Part shown: piece after piece, positions 32,156 through 40,828 of the stretch | Numbering within the stretch: the first letter of the stretch is position 1 | Layout of the letters: every line of letters starts with the position of its first letter | DNA from: Pseudomonadota bacterium | GTDB taxonomy: Bacteria; Pseudomonadota; Gammaproteobacteria; Burkholderiales; Thiobacillaceae | Reading direction: 5' to 3' | DNA: 64,000 bases | Assembly (NCBI GenBank): GCA_021826065.1 | Contig: JAKADY010000006.1 | Span: 32,758-96,757 of the forward strand | The notes under the pieces: model-generated | The model's database searches: none | The model's input: only the letters and a program-made list of their open reading frames with translations | What the model was told of the DNA's origin: nothing | Made by a program: the position numbers and the translations under genes

Positions 32156-33168
32156 TCATCGTCATGCGCCACGGCGCAACCCCCGAGGAGATCGCCGGCG
32201 TGGTCGCCAAGATCGACGCCGCCGGGCTCAAGGCCCACGTCTCGCAGGGGACCGAGCTCACCGTGATCGGCGCGGTGGGCGACGAACGCGCGCTCAAACC
32301 GGAGATGTTCGAACTGCTGCCCGGGGTGGAGCGGGCCATGCACGTGGTCAAGCCCTACAAGATCGTCGCCCGCGACTGGCAGCCAAAGAACACCGTCGTC
32401 GACGTCCGCGGCATCCCCATCGGCGGCCCGGACCTGCAGGTGATCGCCGGTCCCTGCTCGGTGGAGACGCCCGAGCAGATGGCGCAGGCGGCGCGGGCGG
32501 TCAAGGCCGCGGGCTGCCGCCTCATGCGCGGCGGCGCCTTCAAGCCGCGCACCAGCCCCTACACCTTCCAGGGCGCCGGGGTGGAGGGACTCAAAATGTT
32601 CCGCGCAGCGGCCGACCGCGAGGGACTGCCCATCGTCACCGAGCTCATGGATGCGCGCCTGCTCGACACCTTTCTGGAATACGACGTCGACGTGATCCAG
32701 ATCGGCACGCGCAACATGCAGAACTTCGACCTGCTCAAGGCCGTGGGCCAGACCAACAAGCCGGTGATCCTCAAGCGCGGCATGTGCGCCACGGTGAGCG
32801 AGTGGCTGATGGCGGCCGAATACATCGCCGCCGGCGGCAACCACAACATCATCTTCTGCGAGCGCGGCGTGCGCAACTTCGACCCCGCTTACCGCAACAT
32901 GCTGGACGTGACCGCCATCCCGGTGCTCAAACGCGAGACCCACCTGCCGGTCATCGTCGATCCCAGCCACGCCGGCGGCAAGGCCTGGATGGTGCCGGCG
33001 CTGGCACGGGCAGCGATCGCCGCCGGGGCCGACGGCCTGCTCATCGAGATGCACCCCACCCCCTGCGAGGCGTGGTGCGACGCCGATCAGGCCCTCGCCC
33101 CGGACGAGCTCAACGCCCTCATGGGCGAGCTCAGGGGCATCGCCGCGGTGCTCGGGCGCGGCCTGTGA
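32152..33168 (+). CDS. aroF: 3-deoxy-7-phosphoheptulonate synthase (type I-beta)
   Basis: 338 residues. An N-terminal ferredoxin-like regulatory domain (MIIVMRHGATPEEIAGVVAK) is followed by the KdsA-like barrel: VIAGPCSVETPEQM, RGGAFKPRTSPYTFQG, KRGMCATVSEWLMAAEY and IVDPSHAGGKAWMV. It catalyses the first step of aromatic amino-acid synthesis. The N-terminal domain marks the Thermotoga-type enzyme, usually inhibited by tyrosine or phenylalanine. Codons overlap the preceding membrane-protein gene, and the stop shares a base with the yidD start. Confidence 0.95.
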   Translation: MIIVMRHGATPEEIAGVVAKIDAAGLKAHVSQGTELTVIGAVGDERALKPEMFELLPGVERAMHVVKPYKIVARDWQPKNTVVDVRGIPIGGPDLQVIAGPCSVETPEQMAQAARAVKAAGCRLMRGGAFKPRTSPYTFQGAGVEGLKMFRAAADREGLPIVTELMDARLLDTFLEYDVDVIQIGTRNMQNFDLLKAVGQTNKPVILKRGMCATVSEWLMAAEYIAAGGNHNIIFCERGVRNFDPAYRNMLDVTAIPVLKRETHLPVIVDPSHAGGKAWMVPALARAAIAAGADGLLIEMHPTPCEAWCDADQALAPDELNALMGELRGIAAVLGRGL

Positions 33169-33398
33169 TGAACCCCCTGCAACGCCTGCTGGTGGGCCTG
33201 ATCCGCGCGTATCAGTATGTGCTATCGCCCTGGATCGGCAACCAGTGTCGTTTCACGCCCACCTGTTCGGAGTATGCGCGCCAGGCGGTGCTGGAACACG
33301 GGGCCCTGAAGGGGCTGTGGCTCGCCCTGCGGCGGGTGGGGCGTTGCCACCCCTGGCATCCCGGCGGGCATGACCCAGTGCCGCCGCGTCAGCACTGA
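33168..33398 (+). CDS. yidD: YidD membrane insertion factor
   Basis: 76 residues. LIRAYQYVLSPWIGNQCRFT followed by PTCSEYARQAV and GRCHPWHPGGHDPVP is the complete YidD signature. YidD assists membrane-protein insertion and normally lies between rnpA and yidC. Here it is the last gene of an aroF operon, an unusual location. Confidence 0.95.
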   Translation: MNPLQRLLVGLIRAYQYVLSPWIGNQCRFTPTCSEYARQAVLEHGALKGLWLALRRVGRCHPWHPGGHDPVPPRQH

Positions 33399-33668
33399 GC
33401 AAGCGCCAAGCGCTTGGGGGGAGACGAAGCCGCCGCCCATGACCCGGGTCGCATGGGAGCGTCGATCTGGTGCTGACGGGGTCTGGTCTGCCCTGTGATT
33501 CTCGGTGTGGATCGGGCGTGGGATGGGGGCTCTGGACTGGCCAGCGCCAGGGCATGGGGTCTCGCGGCTTACGAGCCGGCATGGGCCGTTTTGCAAACGG
33601 GGGTGGCGAGGGATTTGTATCCCTCCGTGCCACGAGGGCTCCTCACAGGCAAGACAACAACCGGTTAT
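33399..33668. other. Non-coding gap before tRNA-Arg
   Basis: No convincing frame. A CCAAGCGCTTGG palindrome at 33409-33420 just after yidD may be a weak terminator. I see nothing else. Confidence 0.5.
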
Positions 33669-33745
<77 letters not shown>

Positions 33746-33755
33746 CGGGAGCGCA

Positions 33756-33785
33756 AGAATAGCACAGCCGCCTTCCGATCGTCAG
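33756..33785 (-). promoter_or_regulatory. Promoter of tRNA-Arg
   Basis: On the minus strand CTGACG (33785-33780), 18 bases, TATTCT (33761-33756), 11 bases before the tRNA. Confidence 0.5.
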
Positions 33786-33801
33786 TCTCTGTCCCTATAA
33801 T
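33773..33801 (+). promoter_or_regulatory. Promoter of the cytochrome gene
   Basis: TTCCGA at 33773-33778, 17 bases, then a perfect TATAAT at 33796-33801. It overlaps the divergent tRNA-Arg promoter, so polymerases would compete. Confidence 0.55.
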
Positions 33802-33833
33802 TACAGGATTTGCGACTCCGAATAGGACCGATC

Positions 33834-34643
33834 ATGGCTGAGCACCTCGAGATGAAGAAGACGACGCCGCAGGAATTCCTGTTGGCGCTGGTGGGCGGAT
33901 TGTTCGCACCCCTGATCGCCATCATCCTGATCATCGTCTACATCATGGGTATCCAGGGGAGTCAGTTGGATGTCGGTTCGAGCGAGGCCGAGGACAGGGC
34001 CATCCGCGAGCGCATCCAGCCCTTCGGCGTCGCCCTCGCCGTCGACCCCAACGCGCCCAAGGTCGAGCGCAGCGGCGAGCAGGTCTACAACGAGGTGTGC
34101 GCCTCCTGCCACGGGGCCGGGGCGCTCGGTTCGCCCAAGTACAAGGACGCCGCCGCCTGGGGCAAGCGCATCGCCCAGGGTTACGACACCCTGCTCACCC
34201 ACGCCCTCAAGGGCTTCAATAAGATGCCGGCGCGTGGCGGTGACCCCGACCTGACCGATCTGGAGGTGGCGCGGGGTGTGGTCTACATGGCGAACGCCGC
34301 CGGTGCCAAGTTCGAGGCCGTGCTCAAGAAAGAGCCCGAGCCCACGCCCGAGATTCTGGCGCGCGGCCAGGCGGTGTATGCCCAGGACTGCGCCCGCTGC
34401 CATGACACGGGGCTGACCGGGGCGCAGAAGCTGACCGATACCGCGGCCTGGGACGCGCTGATCAAACAGGGCAAGGAATACCTCTACAAGGCGGCGATCG
34501 AGGGCACGCTGGGCGGCCCGGCGCGTGGCGGCAACGACAAGCTCGCCGACGCCGACGTCAAGGCGGCGGTGGACTATATGGTGGACCAGGCGAAGAAGGC
34601 CATCGCCGCGACCAGGCCGGCGCAGCAGACGGCAGCCCGCTGA
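33834..34643 (+). CDS. Membrane-anchored dihaem cytochrome c (c5 type)
   Basis: 269 residues. One membrane helix at about 17-39 (LALVGGLFAPLIAIILIIVY) leaves the haem domains in the periplasm. CASCH at 89-93 and CARCH at 186-190 bind two haems, and each domain has a later methionine (NKMPARGGDPDL in the first) as a likely sixth ligand. The two halves are clearly repeats of one c5 domain. It should carry electrons toward a terminal oxidase or from an oxidised inorganic donor. The donor is not shown by the neighbours. Confidence 0.92.
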   Translation: MAEHLEMKKTTPQEFLLALVGGLFAPLIAIILIIVYIMGIQGSQLDVGSSEAEDRAIRERIQPFGVALAVDPNAPKVERSGEQVYNEVCASCHGAGALGSPKYKDAAAWGKRIAQGYDTLLTHALKGFNKMPARGGDPDLTDLEVARGVVYMANAAGAKFEAVLKKEPEPTPEILARGQAVYAQDCARCHDTGLTGAQKLTDTAAWDALIKQGKEYLYKAAIEGTLGGPARGGNDKLADADVKAAVDYMVDQAKKAIAATRPAQQTAAR

Positions 34644-34645
34644 CC

Positions 34646-34715
34646 GCCCTCTCCCCCAGCCCCCCGGCCTAAACCCTTTCGGGGCAGGCTCTCCCCGCAC
34701 GCGGGGGAGGGGTCT
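34646..34715. repeat. REP-like palindrome
   Basis: CCCTCTCCC and GGCTCTCCCCGC-AC-GCGGGGGAGGGG make a strong hairpin. Related palindromes are at 50640-50680 and inside leuS (54870-54893). Confidence 0.6.
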
Positions 34716-34772
34716 ATACAGGCGCGCGCTGAGCGCGCAGCCCCACGGTCCTCCGTCCCCAGTCCTCTGTCT

Positions 34773-36827
34773 TCAGAAGCCAACCGGACCGCCGGCGTCG
34801 CGCGCCGGCGCAAGTCGACTGTCCTCAGTCTTCCGTCCTCCGCCCTCAGACAAAAGCATCGCCTTGAGGCTGGCCAGCCGCGCCCGTCCGGCCTGACGGC
34901 GGGCCTCGGGATCGGTCTCGCCGCCCTGGCGCACCTGTGCCGGGTCGATCTCGGCCAGGAAACGCGAGGGTTCGCTCGCCACCCATTCGCCGCCGCGCTT
35001 GCGGCGGGCGCACCAGGTCAGGGTGAGGCTCGTTTGCGCGCGGGTGATGCCCACGTACATCAGCCGCCGCTCCTCGGCCAGGCGCTCGCCTTCGAGGCAT
35101 TCGCGATGCGGCAGGATCTCCTCCTCCAGACCGACCAGGAAGACGTGGGGGTACTCCAGGCCCTTGGCGGCGTGCAGCGTCGACAGCCGCACCGCGTCCA
35201 CCGCCGTGTCCTCGCGTCCTTCGAGCAGGTTCATGAGGGCCACGGTCTGGGTCAGTTCGATCAGGCTCTTGCCTTCCTCTTCGCCCTTTTTGCCGAGCCA
35301 GTCGACGAAATCGCGCACGTTGCCCCATTTGACCCTGGCGCTGCGCTCATCCTCGTTGTCGTAGAGCCAGGCCTCGTACTGGATGGCGGCGAGCAGCTCT
35401 TCCAGCAGCCGTGCTGCCGGCTCGCGCTCGGCCCGCCAGGCCATGCGGTTGATGAAGTCGCCGAAGGCGATGAGGGGCTCGAGCTGCTTGGGCGTGAGGT
35501 GGGCGCTCGCCGCCTCCTCGTACATGGCCGCGAAAAGACTCAGGTGCCGCTGCGCGGCGTAGGCGCCCAGCCGCTCGAGGGTGGCGGGGCCGATGCCGCG
35601 CCGGGGCGTGGTCACCGCGCGGATGAAAGCGGGGTCGTCGTCGGCGTTGGCGATCAGCCTGAGATAGGCGGTGATGTCCTTGATCTCCGCCCGCTCGAAG
35701 AAGGACTGTCCACCGGAGAGGACATAGGGGATCTTGAGCGCCCGCAGGGCCTCCTCGAAGGCGCGTGCCTGGTGGTTGCCGCGGTAGAGCACGGCATAGT
35801 CGCTATAGCGACCGCGCCGCTCGAACTTGTGGGCGGAGATGCGCGTGGCCACCGTTTCCGCCTCATGCGCCTCGTCGCGGCATTGCAGGATCTCGACCGG
35901 ATCACCCGGCCCCAGCTCGCTCCAGAGTTGCTTATCGGCCAGCCGCGCGTTGTTGCGGATGACGCTATTGGCGGCCTGCAGGATGCGCTGGCAGGAGCGG
36001 TAGTTCTGGGTCAGCGCGATCACCTTGAGGCGCGGGTAGTCGGCGCTCAGGCGCCGCAGGTTTTCCACATCGGCGCCGCGCCAGGCATAGATCGCCTGAT
36101 CGTCGTCGCCCACCGCGGTGAAACGGGCGGCCGGGCCGGCGAGCAGACGCAGGAGGGCGTATTGCGCGCCATTGGTGTCCTGGTACTCATCCACCAGCAG
36201 ATAGCGCAGCCGCCCCTGCCAGGTGGCCAGGGCCTCGGCGTCCTGGCGGAAGAGTTCGACCGGCAAGCGGATCAGGTCGTCGAAGTCCATGGCCTGATAG
36301 GCCCGCAGGCTGTCCTGATAGGCGCGGTAGGCTTGCGCCGCCTGGCGTTCAGCCTCGTCGGCGGCGGCATCGAGCGCCGCCTCGGGGGTGATGAGGGCGT
36401 TCTTCCAATTGGAGATCACCGCCTGCGCGCGCCTGAGCGTGGCCCTGTCCGGCGCCTTGACGATGTCGGCGAGCAGGGCCTGAGCGTCGGCCGCATCGAG
36501 CACGGAGAAACGCGGCTTGTAGCCCAGGCGGCGCGCCTCGGTGCGCAGGATGTTGAGGCCCAGGGCGTGAAAGGTGGCGACGGTCAGCCCCTGCGCCGCC
36601 TTGCCCTGCAGCATCCCCGCCACCCGCTCGCGCATCTCGCGCGCCGCCTTGTTGGTGAAGGTGATGGCGGCGATGTTGCGCGCGCTCATGCCGCACTCGG
36701 CGATGAGGTAGGCGATCTTGCGGGTGATGACCCGCGTCTTGCCCGAGCCGGCCCCGGCCAGCACCAGGAGGGGGCCGTCCAGATACTTAACCGCTTCGCG
36801 TTGCTGGGGGTTGAGGTCGGAGAACAT
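34773..36827 (-). CDS. rep: ATP-dependent DNA helicase Rep
   Basis: 684 residues from ATG 36827. SF1A motifs in order: LNPQQREAVKY (Q), VLAGAGSGKTRVITRKI (I), ITFTNKAAREMRERV (Ia), LLVDEYQDTNGAQYALLRLL (II), VGDDDQAIYAWRGADVEN (III), LTQNYRSCQRIL (IV), VRLSTLHAAKGLEYPHVFL (V) and EERRLMYVGITRAQTSL (VI). It unwinds DNA and clears proteins ahead of forks. The last 28 residues lie in a TCCTCCGTC-type repeat tract and probably replaced the native C-terminus. Confidence 0.95.
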   Translation of the reverse strand: MFSDLNPQQREAVKYLDGPLLVLAGAGSGKTRVITRKIAYLIAECGMSARNIAAITFTNKAAREMRERVAGMLQGKAAQGLTVATFHALGLNILRTEARRLGYKPRFSVLDAADAQALLADIVKAPDRATLRRAQAVISNWKNALITPEAALDAAADEAERQAAQAYRAYQDSLRAYQAMDFDDLIRLPVELFRQDAEALATWQGRLRYLLVDEYQDTNGAQYALLRLLAGPAARFTAVGDDDQAIYAWRGADVENLRRLSADYPRLKVIALTQNYRSCQRILQAANSVIRNNARLADKQLWSELGPGDPVEILQCRDEAHEAETVATRISAHKFERRGRYSDYAVLYRGNHQARAFEEALRALKIPYVLSGGQSFFERAEIKDITAYLRLIANADDDPAFIRAVTTPRRGIGPATLERLGAYAAQRHLSLFAAMYEEAASAHLTPKQLEPLIAFGDFINRMAWRAEREPAARLLEELLAAIQYEAWLYDNEDERSARVKWGNVRDFVDWLGKKGEEEGKSLIELTQTVALMNLLEGREDTAVDAVRLSTLHAAKGLEYPHVFLVGLEEEILPHRECLEGERLAEERRLMYVGITRAQTSLTLTWCARRKRGGEWVASEPSRFLAEIDPAQVRQGGETDPEARRQAGRARLASLKAMLLSEGGGRKTEDSRLAPARDAGGPVGF

Positions 36828-36898
36828 CACGGACTTCGGGCGGCGCCGGCCGACCCGTTAGAATGGCGGCACATTCTACACCGCCCGCATAACGCACC

Positions 36899-37726
36899 GT
36901 GTCCACCTATGTCATCGGCGACGTCCAGGGCTGCCTGGCCGCCTTCGAGTCCCTGCTCGAAGCCATCGGTTTTGACCCCGCGCGCGACCGTCTCTGGCTG
37001 ACCGGCGATCTGGTCAACCGCGGTGAGGACTCGGCCGGTATGCTGCGCTGGTGCATGCGCCACGACGCGAGCGTGGTGGCCATCCTCGGCAACCACGACC
37101 TGCACCTGCTGGCGGTGGCGGAGGGCTTCGTGCCGCCGCACAAGAAGGATACCTTGGAGGCGATCCTGACCGCGCCCGACCGCCGGGACATGCTCGACTG
37201 GCTGCGCCGGCGGCCCATGCTGTACCGCGAGGGGCGTTGGCTCATGGTGCATGCCGGGCTGATGCCGCAATGGGATGCGGCGACGGCCGAGGCCCTGGCG
37301 CGCGAGCTCGAGACGGTGCTGCGCGGCGAAGGCTACCGCGAATTCCTGCGGGGGATGTATGGCAACGAGCCGCGGCACTGGTCCGAGGCGCTCAGCGGCC
37401 AGGAAAGGTTGCGCCTCATCGCCAACGCCATGACGCGGATGCGTTTCCTGCACGCCGACGGCGGGCTGGAATTCCTGCACAAGTGCGCCCCGGCCGATGC
37501 CCCGCCGGGGCTGATCCCCTGGTTCGACATGCCCGGCCGGCAGAGCCGTGAGGTCCGCGTCGCCTTCGGCCATTGGTCGACGCTGGGGCTCTATGTGCGC
37601 GAGGACGTGGTGGCCCTGGACACCGGCTGCCTCTGGGGCGGCCGGCTCACGGCCCTGCGGCTCGAGGACGAGCGGATCTTCCAGGTTGGCTGTGAGGCGC
37701 GTCGGCAGCCAGGACTTCACGAATAG
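36899..37726 (+). CDS. apaH: Diadenosine tetraphosphatase ApaH
   Basis: 275 residues from a GTG start. Metallophosphatase motifs: YVIGDVQGC, WLTGDLVNRG, AILGNHDLHLLA, MVHAGLMPQWD and VAFGHWSTLGLY. It hydrolyses Ap4A to ADP during stress. The last 80 bases overlap, tail to tail, the end of the acyltransferase gene. Confidence 0.96.
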   Translation: MSTYVIGDVQGCLAAFESLLEAIGFDPARDRLWLTGDLVNRGEDSAGMLRWCMRHDASVVAILGNHDLHLLAVAEGFVPPHKKDTLEAILTAPDRRDMLDWLRRRPMLYREGRWLMVHAGLMPQWDAATAEALARELETVLRGEGYREFLRGMYGNEPRHWSEALSGQERLRLIANAMTRMRFLHADGGLEFLHKCAPADAPPGLIPWFDMPGRQSREVRVAFGHWSTLGLYVREDVVALDTGCLWGGRLTALRLEDERIFQVGCEARRQPGLHE

Positions 37727-38438
37727 CGGCTTCCGCACGGGCGGCCAGCTCGCGGCGGTGCATCCCCGTCGCGGCGATAGGGGGCAGGAAGCGCACCTCG
37801 GCCAGGATCAGATCCTGGGCAACGATGCGCTTGAGCGACTGCCACAGGCTCACGTCGTCGTGATAGGCCGCGGCCCGGTTGATGCGCCCGTCGGGATGGC
37901 GATAGCGGATCACCGCCGGCCACACCCGCGCCCCTGCCACCACCGCGGGCTGCAGCAGACTGGGGTAGAAGGGCAGCAGCCGGGTGCCGTCGGTGGTGGT
38001 GCCCTCCGGGAACAAGGCTAGGCACTCACCCTCGCGTAGCAGCGCCGCCATCGCCTCGTTGACCCGACGCGCGTCCGACTTCTTGCGTCGTTCTAGATAA
38101 AGCGTGCCCGCCTGTTCGGCCATCCAGCCGATCAAGGGCCAGTCGCGTACCTCGGCCTTGGACACGAAGCGGCTGGGGATGAGGCTGTGCAGGACATGGA
38201 TGTCCAGCCAGGAGACGTGGTTGGCGACGATCAGCGCGCCCTCGCCGCGCACGGCCGGCGGCCGGCCGTGCACCGTGACGCGCACCCGCACGATGGCGAG
38301 CAGCTTGCGCGCCCAGGCCACCACACGGCGGCCGCGTTCATCCGGCTTGAGGAAGGGGAAGAGCAGCAGGATGGTCAGCGCCCCGGCCAGGATGTGCAGG
38401 CCCAGGCGGATGAGCCGCGGGTAGGCCTTGAGCGGCAT
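37647..38438 (-). CDS. olsA: Lyso-ornithine lipid O-acyltransferase (PlsC family)
   Basis: 263 residues. An N-terminal membrane helix (LILAGALTILLLFPFL-like) and the PlsC motifs NHVSWLDIHVL (NHx4D) and LALFPEGTTTDG. PlsC enzymes acylate lysophosphatidate, but the upstream OlsB-type gene, with an ATGA overlap, points to ornithine-lipid synthesis. The general plsC function remains possible because no other plsC is in the window. Confidence 0.88.
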   Translation of the reverse strand: MPLKAYPRLIRLGLHILAGALTILLLFPFLKPDERGRRVVAWARKLLAIVRVRVTVHGRPPAVRGEGALIVANHVSWLDIHVLHSLIPSRFVSKAEVRDWPLIGWMAEQAGTLYLERRKKSDARRVNEAMAALLREGECLALFPEGTTTDGTRLLPFYPSLLQPAVVAGARVWPAVIRYRHPDGRINRAAAYHDDVSLWQSLKRIVAQDLILAEVRFLPPIAATGMHRRELAARAEAAIREVLAADAPHSQPGRSARPRAAGP

Positions 38439-39193
38439 CACCCCTGTTTCATGAAGTGCCGGGCGTAGGCCCGGTTGATGTTTTTCATGGCGAGCAGGAT
38501 GGGCAGGTCGGCGGTGTTGAAGTCCGGGTCCCAGGCCGGTTCACCCGCCACCCAGGCCCCCACGCGCAGATAACCCTTGATCAGCGGCGGCAGGACGGCG
38601 GCGGGGGCGCTGTCCAGGGCCTCCAGCGGCAGCGGGCAGCGCGGGAAGACCCGCCACTCGACCGGCCCGAGGTGTTTGTCCTTCACCGCATGCCAGACCG
38701 CGGCGGCATTCTGCCCGCCGTCCTGCATGCTGATGCTGGCGCAGCCGATCAGGTACTCGTAGTTGTTCTTCAGCATGTACTCGGCTAGCCCCGCCCACAA
38801 CAGGGTGATGACGCCGCCGCTGCGGTAGTCGGGGTGTACGCAGGAGCGGCCCAGCTCGACCAGGCGCGAGCGCACGTGCTGCAGCCGGGTCAGGTCGAAC
38901 TCCTGCTCCGTGTAGTAACTGCCGATGCGTTTGGCATTGGCGGGACTCAGGATACGGTAGGTGCCGACCACCTCGCCGGTGTCGGCGTCGCGTACCAGGA
39001 GGTGCTCGCAATAGGGGTCGTAGAGGTCGGCGTCCACTCCGGGCTCGGGGCCGGTCAGACGAGCCCCCATCTCCTCCGCGAAGACCTTGTAGCGCAGTCG
39101 CTGCGCCTCACGCACCTCGTCCTCATGCAAGGCCAGGCCGACGCTGAAGTTGTTCTTCGGGCGCCGCTCGGCATCGAGTCTCTCGTGCAGCAT
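38438..39193 (-). CDS. olsB: OlsB-like ornithine N-acyltransferase
   Basis: 251 residues of the COG3176 GNAT group: EVREAQRLRYKVFAEEMGAR, CEHLLVRDADTGEVVGTYRI, LVELGRSCVHPDYRSGGVI and YEYLIGCASISMQDGG. It would transfer a 3-hydroxyacyl group from ACP to ornithine, making lyso-ornithine lipid for OlsA. Ornithine lipids replace phospholipids under phosphate limitation; no Pho box was identified in the 109 bases upstream. Confidence 0.85.
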   Translation of the reverse strand: MLHERLDAERRPKNNFSVGLALHEDEVREAQRLRYKVFAEEMGARLTGPEPGVDADLYDPYCEHLLVRDADTGEVVGTYRILSPANAKRIGSYYTEQEFDLTRLQHVRSRLVELGRSCVHPDYRSGGVITLLWAGLAEYMLKNNYEYLIGCASISMQDGGQNAAAVWHAVKDKHLGPVEWRVFPRCPLPLEALDSAPAAVLPPLIKGYLRVGAWVAGEPAWDPDFNTADLPILLAMKNINRAYARHFMKQG

Positions 39194-39302
39194 CGTTCAC
39201 CTTTCTGCAGGTCAGGTTCGGTACAACGGTACGGGACACGGGTGACGCGGATGTGACGGACAGGTTAAGCTTTGATGACCTGCAACACTCGCCTGGCACG
39301 GC

Positions 39303-39752
39303 TCAGTGCGTGACCCGCGCCTGCCCGCCCGACTCCAGGATGCGCACGCGATCACCCACAGTGAAGCGCTCGCCGGTGTCCTCCTGCACCACAGCGATGG
39401 TGCGGCCTGAATCCAGTCGCACCGTGATCTCCAAGCCCGGCTTGCGGGTGATGGCCTCTTCGGCCGCGGCACCGGCGATGCCGCCGGCCACGGCCCCCAG
39501 GATGGCGCCCACCGCACTGCCCTTGCCGCGCCCGATCTCGCTGCCGGCGATGCCGCCCACCGCGCCGCCGGCCACCGCGCCCACCCCCGACTCGGTGCCC
39601 TCCAGCCGCACGCTGCGCACGTTCTCGACCACGCCCATGCGCACCTCGTAGACCCGGCGGGCCTCACGCCGCTCGTAGTCGCCGCTGCCCAGGCCGCTGG
39701 CGCAACCCGTGGTGAGCAGGGCGAGGGGAATCAGCCATACCGCTTTCTTCAT
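39303..39752 (-). CDS. SlyB/Pcp-like glycine-zipper lipoprotein
   Basis: 149 residues. A signal peptide with lipobox LLTTGCASG gives cleavage before Cys17. Residues 60-100 are a glycine zipper (GAVAGGAVGGIAGSEIGRGK). The C-terminal part is a small beta domain (EITVRLDSGRTIAVVQEDTG). SlyB-type lipoproteins stabilise the outer membrane under PhoPQ-type control. The start overlaps the kinase stop by four bases. Confidence 0.9.
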   Translation of the reverse strand: MKKAVWLIPLALLTTGCASGLGSGDYERREARRVYEVRMGVVENVRSVRLEGTESGVGAVAGGAVGGIAGSEIGRGKGSAVGAILGAVAGGIAGAAAEEAITRKPGLEITVRLDSGRTIAVVQEDTGERFTVGDRVRILESGGQARVTH

Positions 39753-40702
39753 AGTGTCCTCCTTGCTGTTGGCAGGCCGTAGCCATAGGCCTGACGGAAG
39801 CGCTCGTTGAGGTCATCCCAGTCGAAGCGGTGGTTCTGGCCGCCGCGGCTGGCGATCTTGATCGCCCCCAACAGCCCCGCGAGCCGCCCGGTGGTGGGCC
39901 AGTCCCACCCCTGCAGGATGCCGTAGATGAGTCCTGCGCGATAGGCATCGCCGCAACCGGTCGGATCGACCACCTCGCGCGCAGGTGCCGGCGGGATGCG
40001 GTAGACCGTGCCGTCGGCGTGGATCTCGGAGCCTTGTGCGCCCAGCGTCACCACCAGGGCGCGCACCTCCCGCGCGAGGGCGGCGAGGTCGCGTCCCGTA
40101 CGCTCCTGCAAGAGCTTGGCCTCGTAGTCGTTGAGGGTCAGGTAGTCCGCCTGCCGCACGAAGTTCATGAGCGCGTCGCCGTCGAACATCGGCATGCCCT
40201 GGCCCGGGTCGAAGATGAAGGGGATGCCGGCCTCTTCGAGCTGGGCCGCGTGCTCCAGCATGCCCTTCCGGCCGTCCGGTGAGACGATGGCCAGCCGGAT
40301 GTCCTCAGCCTCTGAGACCCGGTTGGCATGGGCGGAGTTCATCGCCCCCGGGTGGAAGGCGGTGATCTGGTTGTCGTCGAGATCGGTGGTGATGAAGGCC
40401 TGAGCCGTGTAGGTCTGCGGGATCACGCGGATATGGCGGGTGGTGATGCCCAGTCCTTGCAGCCGTTCGGCGTAGGGGCCGAAGTCCTCGCCGACGGTGG
40501 CCATGATCACCGGCTCACCGCCCAGCAGCTTCAGGTTGTAGGCGATGTTGCCGGCGCAGCCGCCGAACTCGCGGCGCATGTCCGGCACCAGGAAGGAGAC
40601 GTTCAGAATGTGGATCTGCTCGGGCAGGATGTGGTGCTTGAAGCGGTCGTGAAACACCATGATGGTGTCGTAGGCCATGGAGCCGCAGATGAGGGCGCGC
40701 AT
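39749..40702 (-). CDS. PfkB-family carbohydrate/nucleoside kinase
   Basis: 317 residues from ATG 40702. RALICGSMAYDTIMVFHDRF, EFGGCAGNIAYNLKLLGGEP (the PfkB N-terminal signature) and VVDPTGCGDAYRAGLIYGI (catalytic Asp and anion hole). The form is closest to adenosine-kinase-like PfkB proteins of proteobacteria. The substrate is not certain. Co-transcribed with the lipoprotein gene by overlap. Confidence 0.9.
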   Translation of the reverse strand: MRALICGSMAYDTIMVFHDRFKHHILPEQIHILNVSFLVPDMRREFGGCAGNIAYNLKLLGGEPVIMATVGEDFGPYAERLQGLGITTRHIRVIPQTYTAQAFITTDLDDNQITAFHPGAMNSAHANRVSEAEDIRLAIVSPDGRKGMLEHAAQLEEAGIPFIFDPGQGMPMFDGDALMNFVRQADYLTLNDYEAKLLQERTGRDLAALAREVRALVVTLGAQGSEIHADGTVYRIPPAPAREVVDPTGCGDAYRAGLIYGILQGWDWPTTGRLAGLLGAIKIASRGGQNHRFDWDDLNERFRQAYGYGLPTARRTL

Positions 40703-40828
40703 TGTGACAATTCCTAAAGTCCTTTGCGGGATTTTCGCCATAATGGCCGGATTTGTCTTCCTTTTTCGTCACGAAAAAATCACGCGACTGCAATCACCGT
40801 TTCGCATTCGGCCGCCATCATCGCGGCC

